Below, piece by piece: positions 25,893-37,845 of a stretch of DNA of 47,095 nucleotides. Numbering within the stretch: position 1 is the first letter of the stretch; every line of letters starts with the position of its first letter. Source of the stretch: Paramecium octaurelia (Eukaryota; Ciliophora; Oligohymenophorea; Peniculida; Parameciidae); NCBI GenBank assembly GCA_905182995.1, contig CAJJDP010000174.1, forward strand, positions 6,968 through 54,062, written 5' to 3'. The notes under the pieces were generated by a model, which ran no database searches, was not told the DNA's origin, and saw nothing but the letters and a program-made list of their open reading frames with translations. The translations under genes and the position numbers were made by a program.

Positions 25893-28391
25893 ATGTTTGT
25901 ATGTTATGACTTGGTAAAAAAAGAATTGATACCATTAAAATTTGCAAAGTACACAGCCAAAATTTTACCTGGATTTTGTATTGTAGAATTAGAAGTAACA
26001 TATTCTACTGATAATCAAACTAAACCAATAGAACTGGAAAGTTTATTTTCAATTAATGAAAAAGCCGCTGTTACAAAAATGGTTGTAGAATTAGGAGAAA
26101 CTAAAGTTAATTGTGTAATAAAGGAAGAGGAGAAAGCTAAATAAGAATATAAGGAAGGTCTAAAGCAAGGGAAGACTATGGCTTATAGTCATTAGGATTC
26201 AAAATTCCCATAAATAAAGAGAGTGAAAATAGGATAACTTGCACCAAATAAATTATTGAAAATTACTTTTGAATATATACACCCTCTAGAGGTATTTCTT
26301 AATAAATTTTGGAAATTCGAACTATTTCCAGTTATCGATTAAAATTATGTACATTTTGATTACTAAAAAATGATTGGCATTCATGATGAAGAACTGCATA
26401 ACTATTTAAATCAATTATTTAAGATTAATAATTTCAGGTTTGAATTTAGATAAGAAATTTAAGTGGAAATAAATTTTGAATACCCAATTACATTTTGGAA
26501 ATCTCCTACTCATAAACTTTAATCAACAAATGCTAAAAATAACTCAGGTTTTCAAACAGAGGGAAATTAAAAAAAAATAATACTTTAATTATAAGATATT
26601 CCTGAGAACTATGAACCAACCAAATAGTTTACTTTACTTTTTTCTTCAGATGAAATTAATTTACCTCGTGCTATCTTGAGTCATACTGATAATGATGCAT
26701 TACAATATTAAAAATATTGTGCTACATTAACCTTCATTCCAAAATTTAATGAAGTTTCATTAGACGATGCTTATACATAATATTTAGATGGTTTAAGTAT
26801 GGCTGACAATTAAGTAATTAATAGAGGCAACTACTTATTCATAATTGATCGAAGTGGATCCATGAGTGGATCTAGGATCAAAAAAGCTAAATAAGCTCTA
26901 ATTCTTTTTCTGAAAAGTTTACCCTAAGATTCTGTGTTTAACATAATTTCATTTGGTACTAATTTTTCATCGTTGTATAAAGTCTCCAAACAATATTCTC
27001 AAACATTATTAGAAGAGGCAATTATACATGTTGAAAAAATGTAGGCTGACATGGGAGGAACTGAAATACTGACTCCATTAAAGAAGATGGTTTACAATGA
27101 AAGTTATGGCACATCCAAAAATACAACTTTGAATGTATTTTTGCTTACTGATGGATAGGATGATGCTGATCCAATTATTAAATTGGTTTAATCTAATAAT
27201 CAAGCGCAAACAAGAATCTACACATTAGGAATAGGTATAGGTTGTAGTTAATACTTGATCAAAAGTGTGGCTGAAGTAGGAAATGGCAAATATCAAATTG
27301 TTAGCGATAAGGAAGATATAAATGAGAAAGTAATTGACCTATTAGAAGATTCATTAACACCGTATTTACAAGCATTTACATTAGAATCAAATGTAGTTAA
27401 TGTAGCTTCCATTATTCCCAATCCAGAATCAATAGTTTGTTTAAAGAAAAATTAAGAACTTACAATCTAAGTTCTGTTTCCAAAGGAATAATAATATGAA
27501 AATCTAGAATTTAAGATAAATTGTTTTGATCCCTAAAATTAAAAAAAAATACAATATTCTGTAAGTTTAAGCCTGAATTAATCTTAAAACAATGAATATT
27601 TTCATAAATTAGCAGCCTATAAATTAATAACTTATTATGAAAACTCAATAAAATATAATTAACAACAATTGAATTTTATCAAACTTAATAAGGAGAATCT
27701 TGATTAAAAAGATATTATTGATTTATCTGTTTAAAATCAAATTCTATGTTCAAAAACAGCATTTGTAAGCAACCTTTGTGATTTAGAGGATTAATTTTAA
27801 TAATAAGTTCAATCTTAGCGAGATCAATTTGATATTGAAATAGATTTGATTTTAAAAAAATCCTAATAGATGTTAAACGACTGTGAACTTTTGTGTCAGA
27901 CTCTTAAATGCACGAATAGTGAAACTAATAAAAAGAGCAAAAGCTCAGCAAGTTGTTGTGGAGGTGGAGGCTCTTAAAAGAACTATGACAGATTCAGCTA
28001 AATATCTTACATTCCTGAAAAATAATAACAATAAACCTAATTCACTCAAATATAATTATAATAATAACAGTAAAAAAAAATAAACATAAAATAGGCAGGC
28101 AAAATAGATAATGATAACCTTACTTATGAAAAATTAATTGCATTTGCTTTAGCAGACGGTAGTTTTAGAATCGATCAAGAAATGCAATAAATAATCAATT
28201 ATAAAAATTTGAAAAATCATTAAAATCTAAAAGCTGATGTTTGGAATACTTTCCTAGCGTTATTATACTTAGAAAATTATTTTAGCCAATTTAAAAAATC
28301 ATGGTAGTTGGTTTATTAAAAAGGTATATCATATCTAAAGCAAGGTGGTATAGATTATAAATAAAAGAAGATTGAATATTTAATTATATGA
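25893..28391 (+). CDS. VIT and von Willebrand factor A domain protein
   Basis: The frame is intact and intron-less: 832 residues with many TAA/TAG glutamine codons, stop TGA at 28389-28391. Residues about 10-135 match a VIT domain: a 'LEVTYSTDNQTKPIE' strand pair, then 'EEEKAKQEYKEGLKQGKTMA' and 'IGQLAPNKLLKITFEY'. A vWA domain follows (about 312-490) with complete MIDAS metal-ion residues: D319, S321 and S323 of DRSGSM, then T390 and D420. This layout is that of inter-alpha-trypsin-inhibitor-heavy-chain-like and related protist proteins, which bind protein ligands through a divalent cation. The C-terminal part holds a CCGGGG motif (about 690), a glutamine-rich stretch and a helical end. No signal peptide or membrane helix is visible, so it is probably intracellular. 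Neighbours give no functional hint. Confidence 0.93.
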
Positions 28392-29078
28392 AATTCACAT
28401 AAGTATAAATATTACCTATAGAGTTATTTTATTATAATTTAAAGCAAGGAAGGATAATGCTGTCAATATATCATTGACTACTCTTAATTTATATAATTAA
28501 ATATTCAATTCCTCTAAATATTTTAAAGCAACATTCTTTCATGATTCAGTTTTTTGGTCGATAATTAATAAACATGTAAATGAAAAAACCATTCTATCAA
28601 TTAGTTAAGATTGTGATTAATTAAAATCTTGAATATAGATGGGCTTATTTTAATAATGCAATTCTATTAAATGACTTGCAATTATTCTGTTAAATTTAAT
28701 TGACTTTTAATTTCAATTAAACATTATTAATAATAATGTTTTGATGTTAACCTTTGATAATTTATAATCATAGTCTAAAAGTATTTATTTTCTGTGCTCT
28801 GATAATTCTTCATCACAAATGTATTTAAAAATTAAAGAAATTTCAATAATATATTTTATTTACAGAAATTTAATCAATTTTTTATTAATTAGAAACAAAT
28901 CAGGACTATAAAATACTACCTTTACCATGATTTATATGACTAAATGTTAGCATTTTATTTATGGTAAAGAGAGGTTCTTTAAAATGAAAAATTAGTCATC
29001 GGAATGAGTTAAGAGTTATACTTCATTAGATATAACACTTACATTATACAAGTTTAAAATGAGCAGCCAATAAGCCGA
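28392..29078. other. AT-rich intergenic region downstream of the vWA gene
   Basis: Low G+C, with TGA in all frames. No feature is supported. Confidence 0.5.
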
Positions 29079-29348
29079 AGAATTAATCTTAAATATATGT
29101 GTAGGATTAATAAAAATGAAAATTTCGAATATCAAGGGAGTTATTTATGCTTTAAGAAAAATCTCTGTTTTAATTTTTTATTAATAAAAATTCGAAAAAG
29201 AAATATAATTTAAGCAAGAGATGATGTCACAAAAAAGATTATTTTTGGAAAATCTTATGACTTTTTAATTCCAATGTCAGTTTATTTCGATTTGAAACCA
29301 ACAGCAATAGATGAAATAAAAGTGTAAGTTGTCAACAGGTGCTTCTGA
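29079..29348 (+). pseudogene. Short coding-like remnant, unknown function
   Basis: A 90-codon frame without TGA ends in a segment of balanced composition (DDVTKKIIFGKSYDFLIPMS, then YFDLKPTAIDEIKVQ). It has no clear start and no continuation after the TGA at 29346-29348. Another coding-like scrap begins about 29540 (LIRYEVYELDDFLKQVFI). These may be pieces of one decayed plus-strand gene that continues to about 31091. Confidence 0.3.
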
Positions 29349-30309
29349 CATCATCATATTATTTCTGTATTAGTTCTGATTTTATTATAATACTATGCTT
29401 AGTTGAGTTAGATCTAATACATATGACAGGTGTAGGAAATTTTTGTCCATTTTGAAAATTGTATTTTATAACAATAAATTCGTTTCGAGTGCAGTTAATC
29501 GCTTGTAGGAAGGAACGATTTCAATAATATTCCATTTTTAGGATACAGGACTTGATTCGATATGAAGTATATGAATTAGATGATTTTCTTAAGCAGGTTT
29601 TCATTTAATATTCCATCTCCAAGAAGAAATTTAATTATTTCTTGTTGTATTGGATGAAGGTATTTATTTCAATTAATTCCTATCTTTCTTTATTATGAGC
29701 ATTTATTTATTTTGTTTCTTACATTGGGTGTGTGAGCAAAACATTTATATTTAAATATTATTAGACAGTCAGCTGGTGACATATCACGATGAAAATGGTA
29801 ATTTTAAAATCAAACTCAATAATTACTAAAGACCTTTTAAAGAGCATCACATTTTATTTTATTTCTTGTGTAATAAGAATTGCCAATGATTTTTTAAAGT
29901 GTCAACATGAGCTCAGAGTTTAGTTTAGTATAAAAGTACTTAAATTGGGCGAATTTTGGACATTTGATTAAAATGGGATTTGTAGTTCGATGCATTAATT
30001 ATCTAGTTAAGCCGAAAGTCTGCTTTCTATTTCTTTAGATGCATCTTTGGTCAAAAAATGATGTTTTGGAGGTTATGGCAATTTAGCCTTGATGAATCAT
30101 TTAAGAGACTTTGAAGTTATTTAAATGTTTTTAATTTTGTTGATTTTAATCCTATCTATTCCTCTTGAAATCTTTCTCTACAGTCATAATATATTTTCAT
30201 TGAAACCCTTGAAGATTTAAATAATCATTAATTCGTTTTACCCATTTTCTGAATGCTAGTTTTATGAAAATCGATATGTCTACCAACAGATCCAAATTTC
30301 TTTAATTTA
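29349..30309. other. AT-rich stretch between coding remnants
   Basis: Apart from the short scrap at about 29540-29690, I see nothing that can be called. Confidence 0.35.
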
Positions 30310-31091
30310 AGGAGGTGAATATGCTTCTTTTTTGAAAGTAAGTGATCTATGCAAAATTGGGGTAACAACTATATGTGAGTTCTTCTAGGAATCAGATCTC
30401 CTAATCACTTATTTCAAAAATATATTTTGGCTACCTTAACTGATTTAGATACTTATGAAAATGATGGCAAACTTGCCAAGTTCGATAGACTATTGATCAT
30501 TTTGAGAAACAAGACTACAAAAGAGGTATCAGCAAGCTGTTAAAATACTATAAGACATGTTTATTGTTGTATTGTTATGCAGCACGATAGAGAGTTTCAA
30601 TAATAGAAAGATCCTATCTTTATTAATACCTTAGGCACCTGATAAAACCTTGCATGTTCTAGTTTATGAATTAAGGACTACATCACGTATGGATTAACAG
30701 ACCCTAGTTGGAACTCTGACAGAGACTATATAAGGATGAAAATAGAGACATTTGTGCACTGAAGAGTAATCGGAATGAGTATATATCCAAAGATAACTGT
30801 GGAAGGATCATTAACAATAGTTCAGACGATGAAGATTATCAAATTAGTTTGGTAAGGCCTATCGCAGACTTTGGAAGAAGGGCTGACTAGATTAGAACAA
30901 ATATAGCTAGGAACCCTAGATAAAAGAAAAGAAGCGTTCCCTCAACACATCAACGCCGTCAAAGTGCCAGCAGGTGGATGTTGATTTAAAAAAAAGAGAT
31001 ATTCCATCAATTGGAATAAGAACTTTACAGACAAAAAGGGACTATGTATAATTTCATGGTGGAATAGACTAAACTTAAGTCCTAAGTCTGA
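30310..31091 (+). pseudogene. Frame-broken gene remnant with charged C-terminal segment
   Basis: This is the clearest broken gene in the window. At least three consecutive plus-strand segments look coding, each in another frame: one containing TLTDLDTYENDGKLAKFDRL, one containing APDKTLHVLVYELRTTSRMD, and a 124-codon frame at 30720-31091 with DEDYQISLVRPIADFGRRAD followed by a basic stretch (NPRQKKRSVPSTHQRRQSAS). G+C is clearly higher than in the flanks. Small introns do not reconcile the frames, so it is decayed or contains assembly indels. I do not recognise the family. Confidence 0.5.
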
Positions 31092-31460
31092 TGTTTTGAA
31101 CAATCTTTCATTAATATCGAATTAGCGCCTTCTAAATCATCTAAAAAGAATTAATAAAATCTCCAAAAAGTTTCTTACATTTCTTCTTTAATTTAAATAA
31201 TGATTGATGGATTATATTTAATAGAAAAAAATTTAAGAAATAAACTATATTAGATATTATTTTTTAAACTCACATACAATTTTCATTCATGTCTTTTATA
31301 ATAAGAAGTTTTAATATGCTGTTACAATATTCTTCAATCAATTAATCATTGATTTCAAGAATAATTTGTTTAATTTTATAAATATAAGAAGTAATAGAGG
31401 ACTATAATATTACCAATTTTCTTTTTATCCAACCAAATATATTTTTAATTGAATTAAAAC
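31092..31460. other. AT-rich spacer
   Basis: No feature is supported apart from the inverted repeat that begins at its right edge. Confidence 0.45.
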
Positions 31461-31536
31461 TCTGACCGATAAGCTTGAGTGAAAATGCATGGCACTTTCC
31501 TATATAAAATTTCACTTAGAGCGATTTACGGTCAGC
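31461..31536. repeat. Imperfect inverted repeat
   Basis: The arm at 31461-31485 (TCTGACCGATAAGCTTGAGT then GAAAA) is an imperfect inverse of 31509-31536: both read CTGACCG, then a spacer, then GTGAAA when oriented alike. The loop is about 23 bases. The first arm shares an exact 15-mer with 21465-21479. It could be the end of a degenerate mobile element or a hairpin. Confidence 0.45.
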
Positions 31537-31826
31537 ATTGTACATATTTTATTAAAAAATACAGTATCATTTCCAAAAGATATATCCAAATACTCTCGAC
31601 AGGACCTCAACAAGTTAATAAATATAGCACTTAATTTAAAAGGGTGTAAGTCAGATAAGGTAGAGTGATTTGTGAGCACTATGTGAGGATAATAATCAAT
31701 AAATGACCAGAAGATAACATCTTGGAGATGTTTCTCTCTTGTGAAACTCAAATCCACAAATCCTGTTTCCAAAAAAAGGAATGACGAAAAGATTGTTTGA
31801 CTATTAGCTTGATAAGAAAGCCAAAT
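31512..31826 (-). other. Open minus-strand frame of about 105 codons, uncertain
   Basis: The frame ends at TGA 31512-31514, inside one arm of the inverted repeat. It contains a balanced segment (TREKHLQDVIFWSFIDYYPH) but no ATG. It is possibly a coding relic of an element bounded by the inverted repeat. No domain is recognised. Confidence 0.25.
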
Positions 31827-32239
31827 GTGGTCTCAGGGAATATTTGGATGAACATCTGTATAATCCCCTTAATAATCTGCCCCAAGATTGAAGTAAAGGA
31901 AGGGATGATTGTATATATTTTTTAAAAAGAAGATTTTATAAACAAAAACAAGGATATACACCTGGTAGGAAGTATTTAGAACGAGTATACATAATTTGAA
32001 AGGTCAACAGATCATGAATGAAAGTTCAGATAAACAAGACTTTTAACTCAAGATCAAAAATTAAGTCTTTAATTGCAAATTTAAGATAATTATTTTTTCT
32101 TAAGATTAAAGGATAGCGCTCATATTATTCTTTTCAACCAGGTTTTCTCTATTGTAATTATTACGGAGTCTTTTTGAATGTCATAGTTCTTTTCCTTTAC
32201 AGAGGAATTATTTGATTGTTTTAAAATCTGAGTCGTCAA

Positions 32240-33561
32240 TATGAAAACTTTAATGAACCATTTTTTGAACTTTTGAATTAGATTACTCTTTTGCAACAGG
32301 GATATCGTTGCACTATTTGATAAATAGAGCAAACTATATTGACCCATGTTTATCATAAATATTCCATTAGTTAATCAATGGGGACCTAACTCATTTTGAT
32401 TGTTATTTTACCCTTTTTTTCGTTATAATTCTTTGATGTTTTTCAGTTAATCTCAGCAATATCTAATCATAATATAAAAGGTAAGTGCTTATTTTGCTTG
32501 TCAATTAGTTTTTAAAACCTTATTCATCCTGCATGTTTCCTTTGGTATCGTAAACAATTCAGAAATATTTAATAATGGGAAACGATCAGTTTTCGGAGCA
32601 TTATTAATTTATACAAAAAATTAATCTTATTGCTTCATCTTAAATCTAATTCTTGCAACCTTGAATAGCTAAAATTGTGGGAGGAGTATTAAACACTTGA
32701 ATTTGGTTAGACTGGTGGTTCTGGATTATTATTGACTTGCCTTATTTTAAAATCATTAATTTATTTTTATATTACACTTGAATTGATGTTTCACATAATC
32801 ATATCTGATTCAGCATTCATAGAATCAATATGATTTATGTCAGTATTGGCCCACTTTACTTGAAAAATACCAAAAATTTATGAAAAAATTAGTGAATATG
32901 AAAAAAACAACATCTTGATATAGATTAATCATTATAGCATCGATTTTTGAATTATACAATGTTTTACTTTTATAAAATTTTAACTTGCCCTCATAAATCA
33001 TAGCTAAAATACTTTATTTAAAAAATCCGAATAAGAAAGGTTAGAAGAAGATAATAAAAAGTAATTTGGTGGAAAATGAAGTAAATAAAATACATAATAT
33101 AAGAATCAATATACTTGTAAAAACGGATATAATAGGGCAATTTTCAATAGATTTCAAGCGTGTTGACAAAAAAATTGGTAAAAAACAAAGTTTTTGGAAA
33201 AACTAAAGAGCTTAACAATATAAAAAATTTATTTGTTTCAAGAAGTTTATTATTTATTGTATTTATTTATTTATTTATATGTTCAATTATTTGTCACTGT
33301 GAAAATTCCAGGTAATTCAAGATTCACACTTGATGAGCAAGAATATTTGAATATGTCTTAAAGTTGGTAGGGTAGCACATGTACATATCAAAATTTAATC
33401 TTAATGTTCCTTTATATATAATCAAATCATTAATTATCTCAGAGATTTTAATCCCAACAGCATCACATTAAATCTCTTAACATTTTTCACTGTCTAGAAA
33501 TCTTTCTTGGACCTATTATGACCATTTAGCCTATCCTTTTTGTCAAAGACTAAATTTATAT
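32240..33561. repeat. Direct repeat of 1,322 bp, first copy
   Basis: This segment recurs at 33563-34884 with constant offset 1,323. It is identical wherever I compared it. The copies are separated by a single N at 33562, so this is most likely the end of one contig overlapping the start of the next, left unmerged. Confidence 0.9.
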
Positions 33562-33562
33562 N
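33562..33562. other. Single-N join between overlapping sequence
   Basis: The sequence before this N (about 1,322 bases) is repeated directly after it. This is typical of contigs scaffolded without merging their overlap. Confidence 0.9.
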
Positions 33563-34884
33563 TATGAAAACTTTAATGAACCATTTTTTGAACTTTTGAA
33601 TTAGATTACTCTTTTGCAACAGGGATATCGTTGCACTATTTGATAAATAGAGCAAACTATATTGACCCATGTTTATCATAAATATTCCATTAGTTAATCA
33701 ATGGGGACCTAACTCATTTTGATTGTTATTTTACCCTTTTTTTCGTTATAATTCTTTGATGTTTTTCAGTTAATCTCAGCAATATCTAATCATAATATAA
33801 AAGGTAAGTGCTTATTTTGCTTGTCAATTAGTTTTTAAAACCTTATTCATCCTGCATGTTTCCTTTGGTATCGTAAACAATTCAGAAATATTTAATAATG
33901 GGAAACGATCAGTTTTCGGAGCATTATTAATTTATACAAAAAATTAATCTTATTGCTTCATCTTAAATCTAATTCTTGCAACCTTGAATAGCTAAAATTG
34001 TGGGAGGAGTATTAAACACTTGAATTTGGTTAGACTGGTGGTTCTGGATTATTATTGACTTGCCTTATTTTAAAATCATTAATTTATTTTTATATTACAC
34101 TTGAATTGATGTTTCACATAATCATATCTGATTCAGCATTCATAGAATCAATATGATTTATGTCAGTATTGGCCCACTTTACTTGAAAAATACCAAAAAT
34201 TTATGAAAAAATTAGTGAATATGAAAAAAACAACATCTTGATATAGATTAATCATTATAGCATCGATTTTTGAATTATACAATGTTTTACTTTTATAAAA
34301 TTTTAACTTGCCCTCATAAATCATAGCTAAAATACTTTATTTAAAAAATCCGAATAAGAAAGGTTAGAAGAAGATAATAAAAAGTAATTTGGTGGAAAAT
34401 GAAGTAAATAAAATACATAATATAAGAATCAATATACTTGTAAAAACGGATATAATAGGGCAATTTTCAATAGATTTCAAGCGTGTTGACAAAAAAATTG
34501 GTAAAAAACAAAGTTTTTGGAAAAACTAAAGAGCTTAACAATATAAAAAATTTATTTGTTTCAAGAAGTTTATTATTTATTGTATTTATTTATTTATTTA
34601 TATGTTCAATTATTTGTCACTGTGAAAATTCCAGGTAATTCAAGATTCACACTTGATGAGCAAGAATATTTGAATATGTCTTAAAGTTGGTAGGGTAGCA
34701 CATGTACATATCAAAATTTAATCTTAATGTTCCTTTATATATAATCAAATCATTAATTATCTCAGAGATTTTAATCCCAACAGCATCACATTAAATCTCT
34801 TAACATTTTTCACTGTCTAGAAATCTTTCTTGGACCTATTATGACCATTTAGCCTATCCTTTTTGTCAAAGACTAAATTTATAT
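33563..34884. repeat. Direct repeat of 1,322 bp, second copy
   Basis: Second copy of 32240-33561, beginning immediately after the single N at 33562. Its right part, from about 34647, is the 3' portion of the minus-strand coding remnant that extends to 35271. The first copy contains only part of that remnant, as expected for a contig end. Confidence 0.9.
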
Positions 34885-35271
34885 TAGATTCAACATAGAA
34901 GGCATTTAGTATTGTCTATAGACCATAAGTTTCTGGTTCTTCACAATCTTCCATATTCATTTCCATAATGGCATTCTTGTACTCCAATTTGAGTTTCAGT
35001 ATAATTTAAAAAGTTTGTGCATTCATATTTCATAACATGTCTCCCGAGCCCTTCTTCACATATCATCTGAGCAAATAGATCATTCCCCTTTGATCTTTTG
35101 TCTTTTAAGTATTGCTTTCTATTAATTAGTTCAATAATGAATTTGCTTAAATAATAATAATTACTAACCTTATTAATACATAATTTCTACATTATAAGGT
35201 TCAGTTAATAATGGCTTATCAAATAATTTAATTGCATTAATTTCTATTGTTTATTCTTATTGTCTATCTAA
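34647..35271 (-). pseudogene. Frame-broken minus-strand coding remnant
   Basis: In minus-strand order the readable pieces are: IEINAIKLFDKPLLTEPYNV; a 23-nt intron-like GTTAGTAATT...TTTAAG; a 60-codon piece with RKQYLKDKRSKGNDLFAQMI and GLGRHVMKYECTNFLNY; a piece with EDCEEPETYGLQTILNAFYV; and a last piece ending YPTNFKTYSNILAHQV. The pieces lie in different frames. The 'AIKLFDK' stretch recalls the ATP-binding lysine of protein kinases, but nothing else supports a kinase. It is likely decayed or indel-affected. Confidence 0.4.
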
Positions 35272-37845
35272 TGTAAAGAGATACCTAAAATAAAGATGAA
35301 TTAAAACCTTTTTGATATTCAGAAGTATTAATTTTAATTTATTAATCATTGATCTAATATTAAATCGGATGTATGATCAAATTAAAGCAATATCTTAAAA
35401 ATATTTATAATTCTAATTTAATAAAAGATCATCTAAATTTTTTTTAATTTGTATAACAATCCTAAAAATTAGTATTCAAATGATTCTTAAATTCATAAAA
35501 GCTAATCAATAGAATCAAGTGCTTCTTATGTTTAATAAAGTTTAATTTACTGATTTTACCTTCTAATCCGCAAAACTTTTGTGATAGACCAAACATAAGA
35601 TTCTCATATGATTTGATTGTTGATTAGAATTAAATTTGACATTCTGAAATATGACCTTTAGAAAGTTTTGATTTTTCAATTAAAAATTAATGTAATTCTT
35701 GAATACTGAGGACATCTTCATTTTCATGTTAAGCATGTATATTCTATTTTTGACAATTCAGAGAGAAAATTTGATTCTCCTTGAAATCATTTGATATACA
35801 CCAAAAAAGAACAGGTTTTCAGGATGATCTTTACATTTAAAATCTTAACTCTATTAAAATTAAGAGCCCTAATTCATTTTTGTTATAATTATAAAACTCA
35901 TAAACCATTTCAATACATATTCTATATTATATTTTAATTTTAATTAAACCAACTAATAAAAATCATACGCAAATTATAATTAAATATTCCTTAGATCTAG
36001 ACTCCTTAAATTTACAGAACCTTAGAAACAGGTTAAATTGTAAATTAGTTCAAGATTTTTTATTTTAGAGTGAAATTATCAATGAAGTGAAATACTTAAT
36101 TTTAAATTCGCCTTTATTTGCTTTAATTATTTTGAAACAAAAGAACACAGAGAGTCTTTAATAATTTAACCTCACTTTCCTAAGTTGGTTATAATTCGAC
36201 ATATATGTCATTGATCAAAAGAGTTACTATCAATTCAGTTCCCATAAGGTCCATATAACTCCCAACTATTTTAAGCTTGGCTTATTACATTTACTCTATG
36301 ACTTGAGCGATTGGAATACCACAGATATGTAGAGTATAATAAAATATTATTGAAGTCAAATATCTATCATCCATAGATTCTACCACAAGTATCTTTTCTC
36401 ATACTTGGGATAAACACCAATTTGCAGAATTTAATAAATCTAATATTCTGCTGTAAAACATTTACATGCTCGACTTGGAGCTACAGTTCTAAAAAGTAAT
36501 ATACCACAATTCATGAATCACATATAGTTAAATTAGTATTACTTACAATTCAGGTTGAATTTCAAAAGAAATATTTGGAATTAGAAGGATAGGTGAAGAA
36601 TATAATAACAAATCTACTCATTATTCAACTAGTCAGAATCAACTTCGAACAAGAGCAGCGTCAGTGGAGATATTTTTCCATGATTCACAACATTAATTGA
36701 AGGTTATTTTTATTATCCCTATTTTCATAAAAAGTACCTATTCCTGGTTGAACCAAAACGGGTTCTAGAAACTACATTACTCATATTTCTAGTTAATTAA
36801 AAAAAAAATCTACAGCCATTAAATGGTTAAGATGTGAAGGAACATGATCCAGAGAGTTAAAACCTAAACTAAATTTGAAGAATTAATATCCTCAAACTGC
36901 TCTTGTACTACAAAATAATTTGTCAAAAAACCTTAATATTTGCTATAATTTAAGTTTAAATTTCCTGAATCAACTGCAAAATTTTATTGAAAATTCTTAA
37001 GCCTTACAAAATCAACATTAGCACACATCAGAGAGGAAAAAGTATTAATATGCACTATCAAATTCAGGTACTAAATGACATTGCTAAAAAAAATAGAGCA
37101 ACTACAAATGTACTAAGTGGTATGTTAAGCCGAATCTCAAGTTTTCAATCACTTTAATATTAAATACTTTGTTTTGAAGCTTCGCAATCATTGCTGTTTC
37201 AAAAAATTAACTTTACAAATAGCAGTCTAGAATAATTATTAAAGGCGGAACACAGCATTAAAATGTACCTTATATATAAAATTGATAAAAGTATGAAGTT
37301 GTGTTAACCCAACAAGTAAAAATAATAAACTTTATAGCAGACTTAGTATTAATTGTAAATATAAATAAAATAGCAAGCATCACTGTAGTCAGTAAATTCA
37401 ACTGCTTATGAATCCTTTATACTCAAGTCTCAGCTCTCTTAAGCATGCATTACAAGAGCCATAATAATAACTAATAAGAAATTTTTGTAAATTATTTGGA
37501 TTTTCAACATCTTCTATACAAGACCCTATAAAAACCTCGAACAATTATAACCTCCATTATAAAGAATGAAGAGCGCGATTAATTGTATAAATAACTTTAT
37601 TACTGTAAATAAAGAGAATGAACTATAAAATACAGATTCTATTTTCATATGACTTATTATAGCAGGCTTCTTTTTGTATTAAACGTGAGTTACTATTTAT
37701 ATAGTTAGTGACGCTATTAACACAAGTATAACATTGATTTAAAAATTAAAAAAAATAACTAATCAGATAAATGTAATATAACAGAATCCTAAATTGTAAC
37801 GAGTATAGATAGAACATCACTACATTAGCGCACTCAGCTAGGACA
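35272..37845. other. AT-rich region with weak coding scraps
   Basis: On the minus strand near 36600-36780, two adjacent pieces look coding (LVQPGIGTFYENRDNKNN, and NHGKISPLTLLLFEVDSDQL in another frame). On the plus strand about 37077-37300 a frame of about 75 codons is open. None forms a gene. Elsewhere nothing was seen. Confidence 0.35.

Noticed and set aside
33563..34884. Biological tandem duplication
   Set aside because: The copies look identical and are separated by a single N, which fits a failed contig merge better.
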